DNA of 11,814 nt from an uncultured Collinsella sp. (GCA_900550735.1 URTD01000045.1:1-11814); one strand, 5' to 3'. Shown: positions 1 to 6,003, numbered from the stretch's first letter. Made by a program: numbers and translations. The notes: generated by a model not told the origin, from the letters alone.

Positions 1-1
1 C

Positions 2-205
2 TTCGACGACGTGGGCGCGGTGCCCGTGACTGACAACTTGAACCTGTCGCTCATGAACACCATCCGCGCCGAGGCGCCGCGCGTGCTCGCGGACCCCGAG
101 GACTACGACGCGCGCGCCAACATCATGTGGGCGGGCATGCTCGCGCACAACGGCCTCGCCGGCCTGGGGCGCAACGCCAAGCCGTTCACGCGCGCCGGCG
201 GCTGG
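2..205 (+). pseudogene. Fragment of iron-containing alcohol dehydrogenase (butanol dehydrogenase type), fused in frame to PurF
   Basis: The frame is open from base 2, with no start codon required. The residues up to about base 205 do not belong to PurF. They match the central helical region of the BdhA/BdhB/YqhD-type iron-containing alcohol dehydrogenases: a 'TD..L..SLMNTI' helix, then 'DPEDYDARANIMWAG', then 'LAHNGLAGLGR'. Clostridial butanol dehydrogenases have 'PDDYEARANLMWASSLAINGL' at this place, followed within a few residues by a Trp and the 'xxHxxEHELSA' iron-binding segment. Here the Trp (203-205) is present, but the next residues are PurF, so the iron-binding histidines and the C-terminal domain are missing. 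The 5' part of the gene lies outside the window. Identification is from remembered family patterns. What is seen is the sequence break; deletion or misassembly as the cause is inference. Confidence 0.8.
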
Positions 206-1108
206 GTCGTTGCCTCCGAGACCTGCGCGCTCGATATCGTGGGCGCCGAGTACGTCCGCGACGTCCGTCCCGGTGAGATTTTGCGCATCAGCGCCGAGGG
301 CCTTGTGTCCGAGCAGGGCGTGCCTGCCGCCGAAGAGCCTGCTAACTGCATTTTTGAGCAGGTCTACTTTGCTCGCCCCGATTCCATCATGAACGGCAAG
401 AGCGTCTACGCCTGCCGTTATGACATGGGTCGTCAGCTGGCACATGAGGAGCCCGTCGAGGCCGACCTGGTCATCGGCGTGCCCGACTCCGGCCTGCCGC
501 CCGCGGAGGGCTATTCGCACGAGAGTGGCATTCCCTTTGGCGAGGGCCTCATCAAGAACCGCTATGTGGGCCGTACGTTTATCGAGCCTACGCAGGAGCT
601 GCGTGCCATGGGCGTGCGTATGAAGCTCAACCCGCTGCGTGACAACATCGAGGGCAAGCGCCTGGTCGTCATCGACGACTCCATCGTGCGCGGCACCACC
701 ATGGTGCAGCTCGTCAAGATGCTGCGCAACGCCGGCGCCAAGGAGATTCATATCCGCATCAACTCGCCCGAGGTCATCTGGCCGTGCTTCTACGGTATCG
801 ATACCGACGTGCAGTCGCAGCTTATCAGCGCCAACAAGACGGTCGACGAGATTTGCGAGTATATCGGCGCCGATTCGCTGGCCTTCCTTTCGGTCGAGGG
901 CCTGCTTAAGGTCATGCCCAAGGGCGGTTACTGCGATGCGTGCTTTACCGGCCGCTACCCCGTGGCGATTCCCGAGAGCTTTGGCCGCGACAAGTTCATG
1001 GAGGGCTTTAAGCCCCGCAACCTGGACAAGCCGCTGCACTTTGATGACGACGCCGTGGTCGAGAAATACGACGATCGCAGCTGGGAAGAGGAACACGGCG
1101 AGGCCTAA
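194..1108 (+). CDS. purF: Amidophosphoribosyltransferase, phosphoribosyltransferase half (N-terminal glutaminase domain absent)
   Basis: PurF makes 5-phosphoribosylamine from PRPP and glutamine, the first committed step of purine synthesis. PurF similarity begins at about base 203 ('WVVASETCALDIVGAEYVRDV') and runs to the stop at 1106-1108. The PRPP loop 'VVIDDSIVRGTT' is at 665-700, and 'GVPDSGLPPAEGYS' and 'GLIKNRYVGRTFI' lie before it. Four cysteines at codons starting at 347, 785, 932 and 941 match the four [4Fe-4S] ligands of Bacillus-type PurF. The whole N-terminal Ntn glutaminase domain, with its catalytic Cys1, is missing; that space is filled by alcohol dehydrogenase sequence in the same frame. 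A normal PurF has about 470-500 residues, and only about 300 are here. If the junction is real, the product could at best be ammonia-dependent. purM and purN follow, as expected in a purine cluster. No start codon or ribosome site for PurF alone is visible at the junction, so 194 marks only where the family match begins. Confidence 0.88.
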   Translation, partial: AGGWVVASETCALDIVGAEYVRDVRPGEILRISAEGLVSEQGVPAAEEPANCIFEQVYFARPDSIMNGKSVYACRYDMGRQLAHEEPVEADLVIGVPDSGLPPAEGYSHESGIPFGEGLIKNRYVGRTFIEPTQELRAMGVRMKLNPLRDNIEGKRLVVIDDSIVRGTTMVQLVKMLRNAGAKEIHIRINSPEVIWPCFYGIDTDVQSQLISANKTVDEICEYIGADSLAFLSVEGLLKVMPKGGYCDACFTGRYPVAIPESFGRDKFMEGFKPRNLDKPLHFDDDAVVEKYDDRSWEEEHGEA

Positions 1109-1147
1109 AACCTGCCAAAAAGGGACAGGTTTATTTTGGTAGGTTTT
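1107..1147. repeat. GGGAC-core hairpin element 1
   Basis: Inverted repeat of 14 bases: 1107-1120 pairs with 1134-1147, with one G-T wobble and otherwise perfect. The loop 1121-1133 reads AGGGACAGGTTTA. The left arm overlaps the last two bases of the purF stop codon. The arm sequence differs from the other elements in this window while the GGGACAGG core recurs. It is AT-rich in the outer arms and could weakly terminate transcription, but it is not a classical GC-stem plus U-tract terminator. Confidence 0.7.
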
Positions 1148-1170
1148 ACCTGCTGTTTTGTTGATATGAC

Positions 1171-1245
1171 GGCGCGCGTTGTTATGGCGCGCGCCGAAAT
1201 GAACGCAACTATGAGCACCGTTTGGCGCCCGGGCGGCGCCACGGT
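1171..1245 (+). promoter_or_regulatory. Two GC-rich hairpins in the purM leader
   Basis: The first hairpin has 8-base arms GGCGCGCG (1171-1178) and CGCGCGCC (1188-1195) around a 9-base loop. The second has arms 1223-1229 and 1235-1241 (TGGCGCC/GGCGCCA) around CGGGC, extended by ACCG/CGGT (1217-1220 with 1242-1245) across a two-base bulge. Neither is followed by a T-tract, so they are unlikely to be terminators. The second ends six bases before the purM ribosome binding site region (1251-1260) and could affect translation or mRNA stability. No known purine riboswitch pattern was recognised. The role is inferred from position only. Confidence 0.35.
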
Positions 1246-1265
1246 AGTGGGAGAGGAAGGCTCAG

Positions 1266-2369
1266 ATGAGCGACAGCAAGCATGTGACGTATGAGGATGC
1301 CGGCGTCGATACCGCCGAGGGCGGCCGCGCCGTTGACGCTATTAAGCAGATGGTTAAGGACACCAACCGTCCCGAGGTCATCGGCGGCATCGGTGGCTTT
1401 GGTGGCCTGTTCTCGGCTGCCGCGCTTAAGGATATGGAAGACCCGATTCTGATTAGCGGTACCGACGGCGTGGGCACCAAGCTCGTGCTCGCCCAGATCA
1501 TGGACCGTCACGAGACGGTGGGCCAGGACCTGGTTGCTATGTGCGTCAACGACATTCTGGCTTCGGGTGCCGAGCCGCTGTTCTTCCTGGACTACGTTGC
1601 CATCGGCCACATCGAGGCCGAGCACATGGCAAAGATCATCAAGGGTGTGGCCGACGGCTGCAAGCTCGCGGGCTGCGCGCTCGTGGGCGGCGAGATGGCC
1701 GAGCACCCCGGCGTCATGGCTCCTGCCGACTACGACCTTGCCGGATTTACCGTGGGCGTCGTCGACCGTCCCAAGATGCTCGACCCCGCGAATGTCCGTC
1801 CCGGCGACGTGATCCTGGGCCTGCCTTCCACCGGCGTGCACTCCAACGGCTACTCGCTCGTGCGTAAGGTCATTGGCGTCGACGGTATTAAGCCGGGCAC
1901 GCCCGAGGCCGCCGCTAAGGCCGAGGAGCTGAGCCGTCCGCTCGAGGAACTCGGCGGCGCATCGCTGGCAGACGCCCTGCTGGCTCCCACGCGCATCTAC
2001 GTCAAGCCGATTCTGGAGCTGCTGCGCGGCGGCGCCAACGTGCACGCCATCGCCCATATCACTGGCGGCGGTATTACCGAGAACCTCAACCGCGCGCTCG
2101 CCGACGACGTCGACGCCGTGGTCACCCGCAACGGCGCCGAGATGGGTTGGGACGTTCCGCCCGTCATCACCTACGTGTCGCGCCAGGCCGAGCTCGCGCC
2201 CAACGAGGCATGCAAGACCTTCAACATGGGCGTTGGCCTGTGCCTGATCGTCGCCCCCGAGGACGAGGCTGCCGTGACCGAGGCCCTGGTCGCGCTGGGC
2301 GAGAAGCCGTTCCGCGTGGGCGAGTGCGTCGAGGGCTCCGGTAAGGTCGTGTACTCCGATGAGCGCTAA
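1266..2369 (+). CDS. purM: Phosphoribosylformylglycinamidine cyclo-ligase (AIR synthetase)
   Basis: PurM closes FGAM to aminoimidazole ribonucleotide using ATP, the fifth step of IMP synthesis, in the cytoplasm. The 367-residue protein carries the family hallmarks in order: 'ISGTDGVGTKLVLA' (about residues 63-76), 'CVNDILASGAEPLFFLDY' (93-110), 'GGEMAEHPGVM' (141-151), 'STGVHSNGYSLVR' (188-200) and 'HITGGGITENL' (264-274). Length is slightly over the E. coli enzyme (345), mostly from a short N-terminal lead. The ATG at 1266 has a good ribosome site, AGGAAGG at 1254-1260. The 3' end overlaps purN by 11 bases, which implies translational coupling. purF lies 157 bases upstream. It is intact, with codon use like its neighbours. 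Confidence 0.97.
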   Translation: MSDSKHVTYEDAGVDTAEGGRAVDAIKQMVKDTNRPEVIGGIGGFGGLFSAAALKDMEDPILISGTDGVGTKLVLAQIMDRHETVGQDLVAMCVNDILASGAEPLFFLDYVAIGHIEAEHMAKIIKGVADGCKLAGCALVGGEMAEHPGVMAPADYDLAGFTVGVVDRPKMLDPANVRPGDVILGLPSTGVHSNGYSLVRKVIGVDGIKPGTPEAAAKAEELSRPLEELGGASLADALLAPTRIYVKPILELLRGGANVHAIAHITGGGITENLNRALADDVDAVVTRNGAEMGWDVPPVITYVSRQAELAPNEACKTFNMGVGLCLIVAPEDEAAVTEALVALGEKPFRVGECVEGSGKVVYSDER

Positions 2370-3060
2370 CGAGCAGATGGCTGCTGCCGCGAGCCTGGGC
2401 TTTGTGCCCTACACCCGTCCGACCGGCACCGATACGGCCGAGCCGCTCAAGATCGGTGTGCTCATCAGCGGTTCGGGTACCAACCTGCAGGCGCTGATCG
2501 ATCTGATCGCCGCCGGCAAGCTCAACGCTTCGATTGAGCTTGTGGTGTCGAGCCGTCCTTCGGCTAAGGGTTTGCAGCGCGCTGAGCGCGCGGGCATCCA
2601 GACGCTCACGCTGTCCAAGGATGTCTATGCCGACCCCATCGCCGCCGACGAGATCATCGCGCACGAGCTGCTCGAGCGCGGCTGCGAATATGTGGTCATG
2701 GCCGGTTACATGCGCATGGTGCACACGCCGCTGCTGGCGGCGTTTCCCAACCGCGTGGTCAACTTGCATCCGGCACTGCTGCCGAGCTTTACCGGCGCGC
2801 ATGCGATCGACGATGCCTTTGCGCGCGGCGTCAAGGTAACCGGTGTGACCGTGCACTTTGCCAACGAGATCTACGACAACGGCCCCATCATCGCCCAGCG
2901 CGCGCTGGCTGTTGAGGAGGGCTGGGACGTCGACACGCTCGAGGAGCACATCCACGCGATTGAGCACGTGCTGTATCCCGAGGTCGTGCAGATGCTCGCC
3001 GACGGCCGCGTCCACGTGCTGGAGAGCGGCAAGGTTGCAATTGACGCGCCTCGCGGCTAG
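2359..3060 (+). CDS. purN: Phosphoribosylglycinamide formyltransferase 1 (GAR transformylase)
   Basis: PurN transfers the formyl group of 10-formyl-tetrahydrofolate to GAR, the third step of IMP synthesis. The formyltransferase fold starts with 'KIGVLISGSGTNLQALID' at residues 31-48. Catalytic residues Asn135, His137 (in 'NLHPALLPSF') and Asp173 (in 'YDNGP') correspond to E. coli Asn106, His108 and Asp144 at a constant offset of 29. That offset shows the oddity: about 29 extra N-terminal residues before the normal fold start. The ATG at 2359 overlaps the purM stop; another in-frame ATG at 2377 would shorten the extension by six residues. No strong ribosome site precedes either, so reading through coupling from purM is likely. 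The 233 residues compare with 212 in E. coli. A clear terminator follows at 3091-3135. Confidence 0.96.
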   Translation: MSANEQMAAAASLGFVPYTRPTGTDTAEPLKIGVLISGSGTNLQALIDLIAAGKLNASIELVVSSRPSAKGLQRAERAGIQTLTLSKDVYADPIAADEIIAHELLERGCEYVVMAGYMRMVHTPLLAAFPNRVVNLHPALLPSFTGAHAIDDAFARGVKVTGVTVHFANEIYDNGPIIAQRALAVEEGWDVDTLEEHIHAIEHVLYPEVVQMLADGRVHVLESGKVAIDAPRG

Positions 3061-3090
3061 CGGCGCACAGTACAATTTAGCCGAGTAGTC

Positions 3091-3135
3091 AGGGTGGTCA
3101 TTGGCGCCAAGGCGCGCGTGGCCACCTTTTGTTTT
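3091..3135 (+). terminator. Intrinsic terminator after purN
   Basis: Stem GGTGGTCA (3093-3100) pairs with TGGCCACC (3119-3126) with one G-U wobble. The 18-base loop contains the small palindrome TTGGCGCCAA. TTTTGTTTT follows immediately (3127-3135). This is the expected end of the purM-purN transcript, 30 bases after the purN stop. Confidence 0.85.
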
Positions 3136-3212
3136 GGGTAGTCATCGGGAACGGTCTTTAACGACTGGTCATTCAAGAACGTCGCAGGTGACTAGGTGAG
3201 AGAGGTGAGCGC

Positions 3213-3677
3213 ATGGCGGATAACGAAGCGCTGTTTACGCCTGAGTTGGTGTTTTTTGATTGGGAGTGTGCGACGCCGGATGAGGTGTTTGCGCGGCTCG
3301 AGGGCGAGCTTGCACCACGTGGCTACATTGCGTCCGGTTGGCTCGGCGCCGTTCGCACGCGCGAGGATGCCTATCCCACGGGTCTTGCCATGCCGGCGGC
3401 AAACATTGCCATTCCGCATACCGATCCGGGGTTTGTGGCCAAGCCCTATATCGCGGTGGTGAAGCCCGCCGCGTCCGTGACATTTAACGCTATGGCTGGC
3501 ATGGGCGCTCCGGTGCCGGTGCAGATCGTCATCAATCTGGGTATTGCCGAGCCGGGCGGCCAGGTCGAGGCCCTGCAGGCGCTCATGAACATCTTTATGG
3601 ACGCCGATGCCGCAGCCGACGTGCTCGGCCAGACCACGCCCCAGGGCATGGTCGACGCCATCCGCCGCCACTTCTAA
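3213..3677 (+). CDS. Orphan PTS EIIA component, fructose/mannitol/galactitol (GatA-like) type
   Basis: EIIA domains of this family carry a phosphoryl group from HPr to the EIIB of a sugar transporter. The 154-residue protein is a single EIIA-2 domain. The phosphorylatable histidine is His69 in 'NIAIPHTDP', preceded by the usual 'YPTGL' stretch. The 'VQIVINLGI' strand and the 'LQALMNIFMD' helix follow. The ATG at 3213 has AGAGGTGA at 3201-3208 as ribosome site. There is no EIIB, EIIC or sugar-catabolic gene on either side; terminators or hairpins isolate it from purN and from the downstream foldase gene. It may serve a transporter encoded elsewhere or act as a regulatory EIIA. The substrate cannot be told from the sequence. 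Confidence 0.88.
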   Translation: MADNEALFTPELVFFDWECATPDEVFARLEGELAPRGYIASGWLGAVRTREDAYPTGLAMPAANIAIPHTDPGFVAKPYIAVVKPAASVTFNAMAGMGAPVPVQIVINLGIAEPGGQVEALQALMNIFMDADAAADVLGQTTPQGMVDAIRRHF

Positions 3678-3691
3678 GGTGGGGCTGAGTC

Positions 3692-3772
3692 GGCACTTGG
3701 GGACGTTCCTTTTCTGCCGGCAGTAAGGGACAGTCCCGAAGTGCCGGCATATAAAGAACGTCCCCAAGTGCC
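3692..3772. repeat. GGGAC-core hairpin element 2 (large, nested)
   Basis: A perfect 17-base inverted repeat (3692-3708 with 3756-3772, GGCACTTGGGGACGTTC and its complement) encloses two copies of the 8-base palindrome TGCCGGCA (3715-3722 and 3742-3749), which can pair with each other. At the apex is GGGAC-A-GTCCC (3727-3737). The inner part, read on the minus strand, repeats the outer theme as GGCACTTCGGGACTGTCCC, so this looks like one element nested in another. It begins 14 bases after the EIIA stop codon. Confidence 0.8.
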
Positions 3773-3783
3773 AAGTGCCAGAG

Positions 3784-3834
3784 CTGTCCCCTTTGCACCA
3801 AAATGGTGCAGATTAACCTGTCCCCAATGCACCA
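3784..3834. repeat. GGGAC-core element 3 (minus-strand core, two copies)
   Basis: CTGTCCCC occurs at 3784-3791 and 3818-3825, i.e. GGGGACAG twice on the minus strand. TGCACCA at 3794-3800 and 3828-3834 can each pair with the single TGGTGCA at 3804-3810. One pairing has a 3-base loop and the other encloses the GGGGACAGGTTAATC core. The copy with the core in its loop has the same plan as element 1 with entirely different arms. It lies between the EIIA gene and the foldase gene, directly beside element 2, so this intergenic gap is mostly repeat. Confidence 0.65.
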
Positions 3835-3901
3835 AGCGTGTCGCGGGGGCCGCGTTGTGACACAATGGCGTTTGTTCGATTCGTTATGCGAAAGGCCAAC
3901 T

Positions 3902-5122
3902 ATGGCAAATAAGAAAAAGAACTCCGAGGCCGCGCCGACGCCCGAGCAGCAGGCCCGCGCTGCCTCCAGCTCTCGCAAGAAGCAGCGCAAGACGTACGTG
4001 TCTAAGACCGTCAAGATTGTCCTGGTGGTCATCGGCGTGCTGGCGATGCTGCTCTCGGTCTCGGCCATGGCATGCTCCGGTCTCATGTCGCAGGCAGAGG
4101 ATACCTCGAGCTACAAGCTTACCGGCGGTGTTGCTGCAACTATCAACGGCACCAACCTCACCGAGGACACCGTGACCAAGCAAATCATGAGTATGCGCAC
4201 GTCCTACGGCTACACCAAGGACAAGGACTGGGCGCAGTACCTGGTCGACAACGACCTCACACCCAAGAAGTATCGCAAGCAGCTCATCGACTCCTACGCG
4301 CAGCAGATCCTGCTTCAGCAAGCGCAGAAGGAAAACGGCGTGACCGTCTCGGACGAGGAGGTCGAGAAGGCTTGGAAGGACGCGTGCAAGAGCGCGGGCG
4401 GTGCCAAGGCCTTTAAGAAGACCCTCAAGACCTACGGCTATACCGAGGACACCTACAAGGATTCGCTCAAGGAGAGCCTGGCGCAGCAGAAACTCAAGGA
4501 TGCCGTGGCGCCCACCAGCAAGCCCAAGGACAGCGAGATCGTCGATTACATCAACGAGAACCTGTCTAACTACAACGATGCTCGCCGCTCGTCGAACATC
4601 CTGATCAAGGTTGATTCCGACGCTTCCGACGAGGACAAGGCTGCCGCCAAGGCCAAGGCACAGGAGTGCCTGGACAAGATCAACTCCGGTGAGCTGAGCT
4701 TTGAGGACGCCGTTGAGCAGTACTCCGAGGACACCGGTTCCAAGGAGAAGAAGGGCGATGTGGGCTGGGATAAGCTCACCACTTTCGTCGACAGCTACCA
4801 GACGGCGCTCGAGGGGCTCAACAAGGGCGACGTGAGCGACGTCGTCGAGTCGACCTATGGTTACCACATCATCAAGTGCACCGACTACTTCCATGTCGAT
4901 AATCAGGTCGATGACATCAACCAGGTGCCCAAGGCCATCAAGAAGTACGTTTCCAATGTGGTGAAGACGCAAGCGGCCAGCACCGCGTACAGCGAGTGGC
5001 TGGAGCAGTACAAGAAGGATGCCGACATCACCGTTAACCCCATGCCCAAGGACGTGCCGTACAACGTCAGCCTGAAGGGCGTCACCAAGAGTTCGACCGA
5101 CGATTCGTCGACGACTGAGTAA
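3902..5122 (+). CDS. Membrane-anchored parvulin-type peptidyl-prolyl isomerase / foldase (PrsA/SurA-like)
   Basis: Such proteins assist folding of exported proteins outside the membrane. The 406-residue product has a Lys/Arg-rich N-terminus (residues 4-38), one hydrophobic segment (37-56), a SurA-N-like helical region (about 75-205, 'GVAATINGTNLTEDTVTKQI' onward) and a parvulin domain (about 228-330). The domain contains 'GELSFEDAVEQYSED', 'KKGDVGW' and 'GYHIIK'. The segment ends in 'SAMAC', which is not a good lipobox, so a signal anchor is more likely than a lipoprotein. His322 in 'YGYHIIK' is present, but the first conserved parvulin histidine (usually 'xHILV') is Asn232 in 'RRSSNILI'. The C-terminus is Ser/Thr/Asp-rich. 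Start chosen at 3902 because AAAGG (3891-3895) precedes it and 'MANKKK' is a natural cytosolic head. A longer frame open from 3803 runs through repeat DNA and has no ribosome site. Confidence 0.88.
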   Translation: MANKKKNSEAAPTPEQQARAASSSRKKQRKTYVSKTVKIVLVVIGVLAMLLSVSAMACSGLMSQAEDTSSYKLTGGVAATINGTNLTEDTVTKQIMSMRTSYGYTKDKDWAQYLVDNDLTPKKYRKQLIDSYAQQILLQQAQKENGVTVSDEEVEKAWKDACKSAGGAKAFKKTLKTYGYTEDTYKDSLKESLAQQKLKDAVAPTSKPKDSEIVDYINENLSNYNDARRSSNILIKVDSDASDEDKAAAKAKAQECLDKINSGELSFEDAVEQYSEDTGSKEKKGDVGWDKLTTFVDSYQTALEGLNKGDVSDVVESTYGYHIIKCTDYFHVDNQVDDINQVPKAIKKYVSNVVKTQAASTAYSEWLEQYKKDADITVNPMPKDVPYNVSLKGVTKSSTDDSSTTE

Positions 5123-5130
5123 TCATGGGG

Positions 5131-5150
5131 CGGCGCTCGTGTGAGTGCCG
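5131..5150 (+). other. Short hairpin between foldase gene and yqeY-like gene
   Basis: CGGCGCTC (5131-5138) pairs with GAGTGCCG (5143-5150), one G-U wobble, with a four-base loop. No T-tract follows, so it probably does not terminate; the two genes may share a transcript. It lies just upstream of the ribosome site at 5162-5168. Confidence 0.35.
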
Positions 5151-5176
5151 TCCGCACTATTGAGGAGGATTTGCAG

Positions 5177-5620
5177 ATGACCAACGAAGAGCTGCAGAAG
5201 GAAATGATTGCGGCCATGAAGGCCAAGGACAAAGTTCGCCTGTCCATCATTCGCCAGGTCAAGGCCGAGGTGAAGAATATCGAGGTCAACGAGCGCCGCG
5301 ATGTGACCGAGGAAGACGTCAACAGCATGATCAAGCGTTTGATTAAGCAGACGAGCGAGACGTTGGAGATGTCCATCAAGGCCGGTACCGACCAAGAGCG
5401 TACCGACAACCTGACCGAGCAGGTCAAGATTCTGGAGAGCCTGCTGCCCGCGCAGGTTTCGGGTGAGGAGCTCGAGGCCCTGATCGAGCAGGTTATCGCC
5501 GAGCTGGGTGCCACGTCCAAGAAGCAGATGGGCCAGGTTATGGGTGCACTCGGCAAGGCCACCGGCGGCAACTTCGACAAGCCGGCCGCGGCAAAGATCG
5601 TCGGAGCAAAATTGGCGTAA
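5177..5620 (+). CDS. YqeY / GatB-like domain protein
   Basis: A 147-residue protein with the full length and pattern of the YqeY family: 'LSIIRQVKAEVKNIEV' near the N-terminus, 'ESLLPAQVSGEELEALI' in the middle, and 'KKQMGQVMGALGKATGGNFD' near the end. The domain resembles the C-terminal tRNA-binding domain of GatB, the amidotransferase subunit that corrects Glu-tRNA(Gln). The role of free-standing YqeY proteins is not firmly known; tRNA interaction is suggested by homology. The ATG at 5177 is set by the strong site GAGGAGG at 5162-5168. An earlier in-frame GTG at 5141 would read through the hairpin and is unlikely. An intrinsic terminator follows at 5700-5734. Confidence 0.93.
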   Translation: MTNEELQKEMIAAMKAKDKVRLSIIRQVKAEVKNIEVNERRDVTEEDVNSMIKRLIKQTSETLEMSIKAGTDQERTDNLTEQVKILESLLPAQVSGEELEALIEQVIAELGATSKKQMGQVMGALGKATGGNFDKPAAAKIVGAKLA

Positions 5621-5623
5621 TTT

Positions 5624-5651
5624 GTTACGCGGTTTTACCAAACCGCGTAAC
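5624..5651. repeat. Perfect 12-base inverted repeat with TACC loop
   Basis: GTTACGCGGTTT (5624-5635), loop TACC, AAACCGCGTAAC (5640-5651). It begins three bases after the YqeY-like stop. No T-tract follows on either strand, so it is not a standard terminator, and it lacks the GGGAC core of the other repeats. It may be an RNA-processing or stability hairpin, or a protein-binding palindrome. Confidence 0.75.
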
Positions 5652-5699
5652 GGCTCGACGCTGCAAACCCGCACACGCGGCAATCTGACGTTCAATTTC

Positions 5700-5734
5700 A
5701 AGGGCGCGACCATAAGGTCTGCGCCCTTTCATTT
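5700..5734 (+). terminator. Intrinsic terminator after the YqeY-like gene
   Basis: AAGGGCGC (5700-5707) pairs with GCGCCCTT (5721-5728). The stem continues with GACC/GGTC (5708-5711 with 5716-5719) across a one-base bulge and closes on loop ATAA. The downstream bases TCATTT are moderately T-rich. It lies 80 bases after the stop codon. Confidence 0.75.
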
Positions 5735-5817
5735 CACGTCACCTTGCTCGCGTGTACGGTTTTCGCTGACTTATGCTCAACAAGGGCGGTTGGAGGAAGG
5801 GCGTCCCCCGCGGGCGC

Positions 5818-5882
5818 TCATTGGGGACGGGCTTAAATGAGTGCCCAATGAGCAGGTACTCATTTAAGTCTGTCCCCAATGA
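5818..5882. repeat. GGGAC-core hairpin element 4 (25-base arms)
   Basis: Bases 5818-5842 pair with 5858-5882: 25 pairs, of which two are G-T wobbles. The loop is 15 bases. Each arm is itself a small copy of the plan: CTCATT, then GGGGACGGGCTTA, then AATGAG on the plus strand, with a near-identical copy inverted in the other arm. It is thus a head-to-head pair of the same unit seen at 1107 and 3804. It could form a strong cruciform or RNA hairpin upstream of the ABC transporter operon. Confidence 0.85.
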
Positions 5883-5962
5883 CTAGGTGCCGACGAGCAG
5901 GTGGAAGGTTGCGGGTTCTTTACGGGAATGTAGTGTGGGCTGCGAAAACGTGGTTCTTTCCG

Positions 5963-5968
5963 TACAAT
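5963..5968 (+). promoter_or_regulatory. Possible -10 box for the ABC transporter operon
   Basis: TACAAT lies 35 bases before the ATPase start codon. At 17-base spacing the -35 position reads CTGCGA, a three-of-six match, so support is weak. Its position after a terminator and a repeat, and before a five-gene run, is what makes it plausible. Confidence 0.3.
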
Positions 5969-6003
5969 AGTTCAACTCGTGTAAACGCAGGGAAGGGACA
6001 TTC

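Larger units (their letters stand above)
5621..6003. other. 383-base intergenic region, no gene seen
   Basis: No coding frame with a ribosome site is visible. In order it holds a perfect 12-base hairpin (5624-5651), an intrinsic terminator (5700-5734), about 80 bases without recognised structure, a 25-base inverted repeat of the GGGAC family (5818-5882), a possible -10 box (5963-5968) and the ribosome site of the following ATPase gene (5991-5997). Confidence 0.7.

Noticed and set aside
2221..3075. 284-codon minus-strand frame over purM/purN
   Set aside because: Antisense to two certain genes; low-complexity Arg/His-rich product; no motif.
3041..3076. Promoter from TTGACG (3041) and TACAAT (3071)
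   Set aside because: Spacing of 24 bases is too long, and a terminator follows only 15 bases later.
3803..3901. N-terminal extension of the foldase from 3803
   Set aside because: It would translate repeat DNA and has no ribosome site; ATG 3902 has AAAGG six bases before it and gives a normal signal-anchor head.
3884..4972. 362-codon minus-strand frame over the foldase gene
   Set aside because: Its repetitive Leu/Val/Asp-rich translation mirrors the Lys/Asp codons of the real gene; no ribosome site or motif.
5141..5176. GTG start for the YqeY-like protein
   Set aside because: It sits in a hairpin and reads through the strong GAGGAGG that serves ATG 5177; the family length fits 5177.
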